This document shows positions 59,240 to 64,000 of a DNA stretch of 64,000 nt, one piece after another. How positions within the stretch are numbered: position 1 is the stretch's first letter; every line of letters starts with the position of its first letter. Made by a program: the position numbers and the translations under genes. Under the pieces are notes generated by a model, which worked only from the letters and a program-made list of their open reading frames with translations, made no database searches and was not told the origin of the DNA. Source of the DNA: Posidonia oceanica (taxonomy: Eukaryota; Streptophyta; Magnoliopsida; Alismatales; Posidoniaceae); the NCBI GenBank assembly GCA_037176725.1, contig JAZBRS010000020.1, positions 95,188,501-95,252,500 on the forward strand, in the 5' to 3' direction.

Positions 59240-59490
59240 GCATCCTAGCTTCTAGAAGCCTCTAGAATTGGAAGAAAATTGATGTAGAGGCTTTCTGGCA
59301 AAATTCAGCATTTTAAATTGCTCTGAAGTATTGGACGCTATATGCTTCTGCGTCCAACATATGACGTTAGAATGTATTGCGTCCAACATCTAAACTGTCA
59401 TCTGGGTGTACGACGCTATTCATTACTGCGTCCAACGTATGACGCAAACATCTCTAGCGTCCAACATGTCGGGGCCTTTAACAGTCGTGT
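59240..59490 (+). repeat. Direct repeat with hairpins, upstream of the PMD gene
   Basis: Text with TAGAAGCCTCTAGAATTGG and TTCAGCA, then hairpins at 59339-59396 and 59408-59465 (each 29 + 29 bp, as GTACGACGCT/GTATGACGCA variants). The same order (TAGAAGCCTCTGGAACTAG, TTCAGCA, hairpins) is found after the gene at 63370-63700, in the same direction. Confidence 0.75.
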
Positions 59491-59499
59491 TCGCCTTTC

Positions 59500-62400
59500 T
59501 TCCGCACTTTCTAGCTCACCACTCTCCTTTCTCTTCTTCTCCGGCGATGGTGGCAATTCCTTTTGAGTTTCCGAGCTTCTTCTAGCGTGACGCGGCTCAC
59601 CCGTTCGACGGCTCTGATAGCCGGAGCTAGGGCACGGTGGCAGCGGCAGTGCACATTCCGGCGAGCAAAAACTGCGGCTTCCAGTTCCGGTGAGCATGCT
59701 TTCTTTTCTTCCCTTCCTCCTCCTCATCATTCCAGATAATGCTTTGACCTCTATTGGGTCCTTTTCAGTTTATGCCGAGATTTGGTAAAGCTTACATGAG
59801 GCCAAAGAAGTTGGCATGGAGGGGGGAGGGCCCGTCGACGTCCGGCGAGTCTGAGCCGACTCCGGTGAGGATGCCGGAGGCAATCGAGATGGCGGAGGAG
59901 GCACCGGCAGTTGGGATGATGGAGGCGGCTGCAGTTGGGATGCCGGCAGTCGAGATGACAGAGGAGGTGGTGGCACCGGCAGACATGCCCGAGGCGGTGG
60001 CACCGGCGGATGTGCCCGAGGCAGTGGCACCGACGGACGTGCCTGAGGTGGCAGCCTGTGCCGTGGAGACTGAGGTGACGAGCGTCAAGGAGACTGAGGT
60101 GACGAGCATCGAGGAGACTGAGGCGATGAGCGCCTCTGGTGGCTCGGAGGATTTCTATTCTTCAGCCACTCTCGGCGAGGATTCAGAGGAGTCGGGGTCG
60201 GAGGAGGTAGTTCCCGAGGCGGTCCACGCTGCTGTTGCCGGGATGGTTGAGGATGACGGTTAGTACGTGAGCATCCGGGACTTTGTTCGACGGGAGGCAG
60301 AGGGCGATGCTGGTGCTCCTCCAAATTTTACGCGGGCTCACATACCCCACGAAGAGGTGCAGGCTTCGGCACCGCGCAGGGATGCAGCCCGGGCCGAGCT
60401 TGCGGTAGCTGCATTGGCGGCTAGGGGACAAGTAACCACATTTCCATTCAATTTCAAATGTTATTTTTGTGAACTTTGTCTGACAATTCTTCTCTCTCTT
60501 GTAGAGTCGGGCCCCCACCGTCGTGCATTGTCACTGGAGTCAGGTCCTCAGGTGCTATCGGATGTTGGAGCCTTTCCAGCACGAGCGGCTTCGGCAGATG
60601 GGGTTTGGACACTTCTTGTCCATTCCTTTCTTCCAGCTTGAGTTGGGACTTCTGGAGTCTGCAGCAGAGCGCTACCACCCTCATACGAGCTCGTTCGTGA
60701 CCCGGGTTGGTGAGTTCATCCTTTCTCTTGAGGACATGGCCCAGGTGACGGGATGTCCGGTGACTGGCCCAGTACACTCCGACTACTCCTCTACGATGGC
60801 GGAGTTGGTGGGGAGGAGGGTCGTCATGTACAGGCCCCGCCTTTTTGTTACTACCTCGGCGGTTCAGCGCGTCGAGGACTCCCGAGAGACAGCGACGAAG
60901 CCTGGGGAGGACGCCGATCAGCAGCTCTGCGCCTTCCTTTTAGTTCTATTTGGGGACCTGCTATTCAGCCATGCTACTTCACGGGTTTTGGCAGTGTTCC
61001 TCCCCTGCTTGCCGACTTAGATCGAGTAGGGGAGTACGCTTGGGGAGCCTCTAGCCTGTCGTTCTTGTACACCATGCTCTTCAAGTTCTCTAATGGTAGT
61101 TCCCGCCAGCTTGGCGGGAACCTGCCATTCTTCCAAGTATATAAACTTTCTTTGCTCATTTAAGCTTCAAATATTATTTACTTTGCATGCTCAACTGATG
61201 ATTTGCTTTCTTTTTACTTGCAGATGTGGGTATGGGACCACTTTGCTCTCATGAGGCCCATCCCACCTTCAGTTCCCGAAGCAGGGATGCCCTTCCCGCG
61301 TGAACTGCATTGGAGTCAAGCTGCTCATGCACCTGAGGCGGTCACTGGCCACTGCTATGTCGGGCGTCTCTTCTTTGAGATGCTGGTTCCTGCCCAAGTA
61401 ATATGCCCCTGCTGATATATTATTCTTCTTTTGGCTTACTGATTCATTGTATGCTTTCTAGCTGATCTGGCATCCTTACGCCGAGGGGGAGCACGAGGAT
61501 GTCCTCGAGATAGCTCGGGACCGGACAGTTTTCGACCGGGTCATCTGGCTCCATTGCTGAAACCACTGCCATTTCCAGCAGATCAGCCGGGCACTTAGGC
61601 AGTTGGGGCGCCGGCAGATTCAGCCTCAGGCTCACCCGTTCTGAGTTTGGTGCGAGATACGAGGGGGAGGTGGACGTGCTCGCCACTGGATTGACACCTA
61701 CGGTCCACAATTGCTGGACTGGGTTCGAGGCAATTCCACCACTCCTGCTGACGCGACCACTGAGGACGAGCTGGCTTGGGCCAGGTGGATGGATGACCGG
61801 TTTAGCGAGCTCATGGTCTTCCATCGCTCTCATTTTCTGGGGCGGTCGAACCTTCCCATGGGTGACACTGCTCCAGATGTGGTAACGATGGCTGTGGGTG
61901 AGTTACAGGAGTCCGTCCGCTCTCACAGGATTTAGATGGAGATAGTGGTGAGTATTTAGCTTTATGTTTCAATTTGTATTGCCTGTATTCCTTGACAGCT
62001 AACTTGCTTGGACCTTGCCCCTCGCAGCTGAGGACTATTGACGAATATAGTCAGCGCGAGCGCGACATGGTTAGGCACGTTGCCGAGTTGACCGAGGAGG
62101 TTGAGCGTCTGCGAGCCTCTGCTTCTCAGGTTTGCATTTATTTTTATAGCATAGTTGTTTGCCTTGAAAATTGTGCTAATTATGCCTTCTTTGCTTTTGC
62201 AGCCTTTGACCAGTTCTACCCCTCCACCGGGTCATGCCAAGGAGATTTCCCACCTTCAGAGTATGGTAAGTATAGCAGTATACTTTCCCTTCATATTTCT
62301 TGATTCAGTTCTGACTATGGTTCCGACTTTTGCAGATTGACGATCTTCAGCGAGAGTTGGAGCGGACTACAGCAGGTGCCTTGGAGCGTGCTTTACGCCT

Positions 62401-62928
62401 TGAGGAGTAGCTGGAGAAGGTACGTCGACTTGCTGAGGAGAGGGCTGCTAAGATTGCCTGGCTTGCTGCGCAGCAGCGACCCCTACCAGCGACTGATTCG
62501 GCTGTAGAGATTGCCGAGCTGAGGAGGCAGCTGGAGGTGGCTCAGAAGGTATAACTTGCTCTTCTTCCTTTTAAATTCATATGCTTGCTTATGCTAATGG
62601 CTTGATGCTTCTCCTTTGTCTTTTCTTGCAGGAACGAGATATGGATCGTGTGATGGCAGCTCAGTTCGAGACCGAGGCGATGCATTACCGACGGGAGGCC
62701 GTGCTTGGTAGTGTTTCCACTAGTCGCCGAGTTCCTCCTCCTCCGTTGTCTGCGTCGAGGCATCGCTCTGGCAACCGTCGTCCACCGGTTGGGGGGTCTC
62801 AAGTTGCGTCACAGGCTTCCTCAGGTGCCTCAGTGCGTCAGTTGGCACAACCCCTTGCAGCTCCTCCTTTGGCTCCTTCTTCAATTCCTCCTTCAGCTCC
62901 CAAGGGCGAGGGGGAGAGTGCCACTTAG
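59500..62928 (+). pseudogene. Plant mobile domain (PMD, aminotransferase-like) gene, spliced, with stops
   Basis: Predicted exons with GT-AG borders: 5' UTR exon to 59690 (donor GGTGAG), then 59769-60431 (ATG 59772), 60505-61136, 61224-61397, 61462-61947, 62028-62129, 62203-62265, 62336-62548 and 62632-62928. Exon two carries the PMD signature: YRMLEPFQHERLRQMGF, FVTRVGEFILSLEDMAQVTG, followed by CAFLLVLFGDLLF and AWGASSLSFLYTMLF. The N-terminal exon encodes an acidic Glu/Val-rich, degenerate VAPAD/PEAVAP repeat. The last exons encode heptad-like coiled coil (RERDMVRHVAELTEEVERL) and a Pro/Ser-rich end. Broken by TAG at 60261, a frameshift near 61007 (within CTCCCC), TGA near 61558 and 61642, TAG near 61933 and TAG near 62408. 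It runs opposite to the F LTR. PMD proteins are known in plant transposons and in the MAIL1-type host proteins; the role here is unknown. Confidence 0.75.
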
Positions 62929-63369
62929 TTGTTGCCGCTCTCTTTTTCTTTCTTTTTTCTTTTTTTTTACTTGATAGCACTCGTACCTCAGGGGTATGCC
63001 CCAGTGATATTGTAGAAAACTCAAATTTATAAATGATAAAGATTTTCTGCACACTTAACAAACTTGTCAAATGTTTTCTTTTTTTCTTTACCTTTCTCTA
63101 AGTTGAAAATGAACTAAGATAACCAATAATCGGGGGAGCACTTCCAAATAATGGCTTTTTATTCAATTTAACTTGAAACAAGCTTAATTATGTGTAATAA
63201 TATGCAAATGACAGAGTTATGAAGAAAAATTTCACCTGCGAGCTTTAATTCTGAATTCCGCGATCGTTGGCGCTTTAATAAGTTAATAACTTAATGTAAA
63301 CTACAACAGGTGATTTTAGATAGCCCGGAGGTCCAAAAAATATGAAACCAACGACCACACGTGTATTCC
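62929..63369 (+). other. 3' flank of the PMD gene
   Basis: AT-rich with T runs at 62945-62970 and a possible 3' end AATGATAAAG at about 63033. Nothing else recognised. Confidence 0.4.
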
Positions 63370-63700
63370 AACTTGTAGAAGCCTCTGGAACTAGTAGAAA
63401 TTGGTTTGGCAATTTGTCCACGGATTTGGAGGGCCATGAGCGAAGTTCAGCAACTTAAGTTGCTGAAAAATGTTGGACGCAATTGTCTACACGTCTAACA
63501 TAGAACGCTAGAATAGATAGCGTCCAACAACTCTTTTTTTTTTTGCATTGAACGCTAGAAAAGGTTGCGTCAAACGTATGACGCAAGAAATTATTGCATC
63601 CAATAAACTTGTATTTATTTTTTTCTTTTTTTTTGCTACGTTGGACGCTAGAGTAAGTTGTTTTCAATGTATGACGCAAGGCTTGGCAACGTCCAACATA
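63370..63700 (+). repeat. Direct repeat with hairpins, downstream of the PMD gene
   Basis: Hairpin clusters about 63473-63529, 63549-63606 and 63642-63699, each close to 29 + 29 bp with GTATGACGCA arms as at 59427. With 59240-59490 it may be the promoter region of a second, tandem PMD copy lying to the right. Confidence 0.75.
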
Positions 63701-64000
63701 TATCAATGGTTTTCTGTAGAGAAACTTAAACAAAATCATGTTGGTCCATCTAGGGTGCCCCTTGCCCCTAGTCCAAGGAAAAAAATAATAAATATGTACA
63801 TATATTGCTTGAAATAAACTTAGATGGAAGATAATAAATCTGGCCTCAAATTTGTTGTCTACATGAAGATGGTATCGACTTGCAAGCGAGTACCAAGTGA
63901 CCGTCCTGAATAGGAGTGGTCAAAATGCAACGCGGAGTCGCTAGTGCCCTAGATTTTTTTATCATTGGCCAAATTTGCTATCAGTTTCATGAGGTGATGT
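63701..64000. other. Unassigned end of window
   Basis: AT-rich. AACGCGGAGTCGCTAGTGCCC at about 63933 is loosely like a reversed PBS (CGACTCC word) but no LTR end abuts it. Nothing can be called. Confidence 0.3.

Larger units (their letters stand above)
57393..64000 (-). mobile_element. Internal region of element F (partial, extends past the window)
   Basis: After the PPT come repeat arrays and then an antisense plant-mobile-domain gene, the order seen in Tat elements between 3' LTR and pol. No gag or pol of F is visible, so its right limit and even whether the PMD gene belongs to it are uncertain. The F 5' LTR, if present, is beyond 64000. Confidence 0.5.

Noticed and set aside
63920..63960. 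PBS of another element near the window end
   Set aside because: Only a CGACTCC word is shared, no LTR end abuts it, and it starts TAG instead of TGG.

Overview
The window comes from a flowering-plant nuclear genome with a large, retrotransposon-rich intergenic space. I find no ordinary single-copy host gene in it. It is a nest of at least seven LTR retroelements of the Ty3/gypsy class. The two elements with readable pol carry a second, archaeal-type RNase H between the ordinary RNase H and the integrase, which is the known hallmark of the plant Tat lineage (Ogre, Retand and relatives). Plant origin is also supported by plant-mobile-domain (PMD) type ORFs, a tRNA-derived SINE pair with poly(A) tails, and abundant TAG nonsense codons of the kind left by CHG-methylation decay.

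Layout. 1-13452 (+): element A, cut by the window edge, with pol, a PMD/DUF7745-like ORF, a hairpin array, the polypurine tract (PPT) and a 3.3 kb 3' LTR. 13453-14843 (-): part of an LTR (E) into which A inserted. 14844-24337 (+): 3' half of element B (PMD-like ORF, repeat arrays, PPT, type II LTR carrying two SINEs). 24338-56079 (-): element D, a giant element of about 22.8 kb when two nested LTRs are subtracted and the missing LTR end is added. It holds 3' LTR, PPT, arrays, PMD-like ORF, pol, protease/G-patch, gag, PBS and 5' LTR. A 3.46 kb type I solo LTR (25845-29307) sits in its 3' LTR and a 5.94 kb type II LTR (41527-47463) interrupts it between protease and pol. 56080 to at least 59200 and probably beyond the window (-): element F, whose 3' LTR interrupts the 5' LTR of D. 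F (or its surroundings) contains a spliced, antisense plant-mobile-domain gene, now a pseudogene (59500-62928).

Inferred order of events: B is the oldest host. E and D inserted into B, A into E, the two solo LTRs and F into D. This predicts what lies outside the window: the missing 468 bp of the D 5' LTR to the right of F, then the rest of the B LTR; and on the left the A 5' LTR, then the rest of E and the pol of B.

The most unusual content is structural rather than coding. (1) The LTRs carry dozens of copies of a fixed-length hairpin, 10-nt arm + 9-nt variable spacer + 10-nt arm = 29 bp, mostly in head-to-tail pairs of exactly 58 bp. The consensus arms are GTTGGACGCT and AGCGTCCAAC. The same geometry recurs in the F LTR and on both sides of the PMD gene, with changes that preserve pairing. 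(2) Between the PMD-like ORF and the PPT every element carries its own tandem array of short hairpins. The sequences differ completely between elements A, B, D and F but the architecture is the same. These two patterns are the best candidates for something undescribed here.
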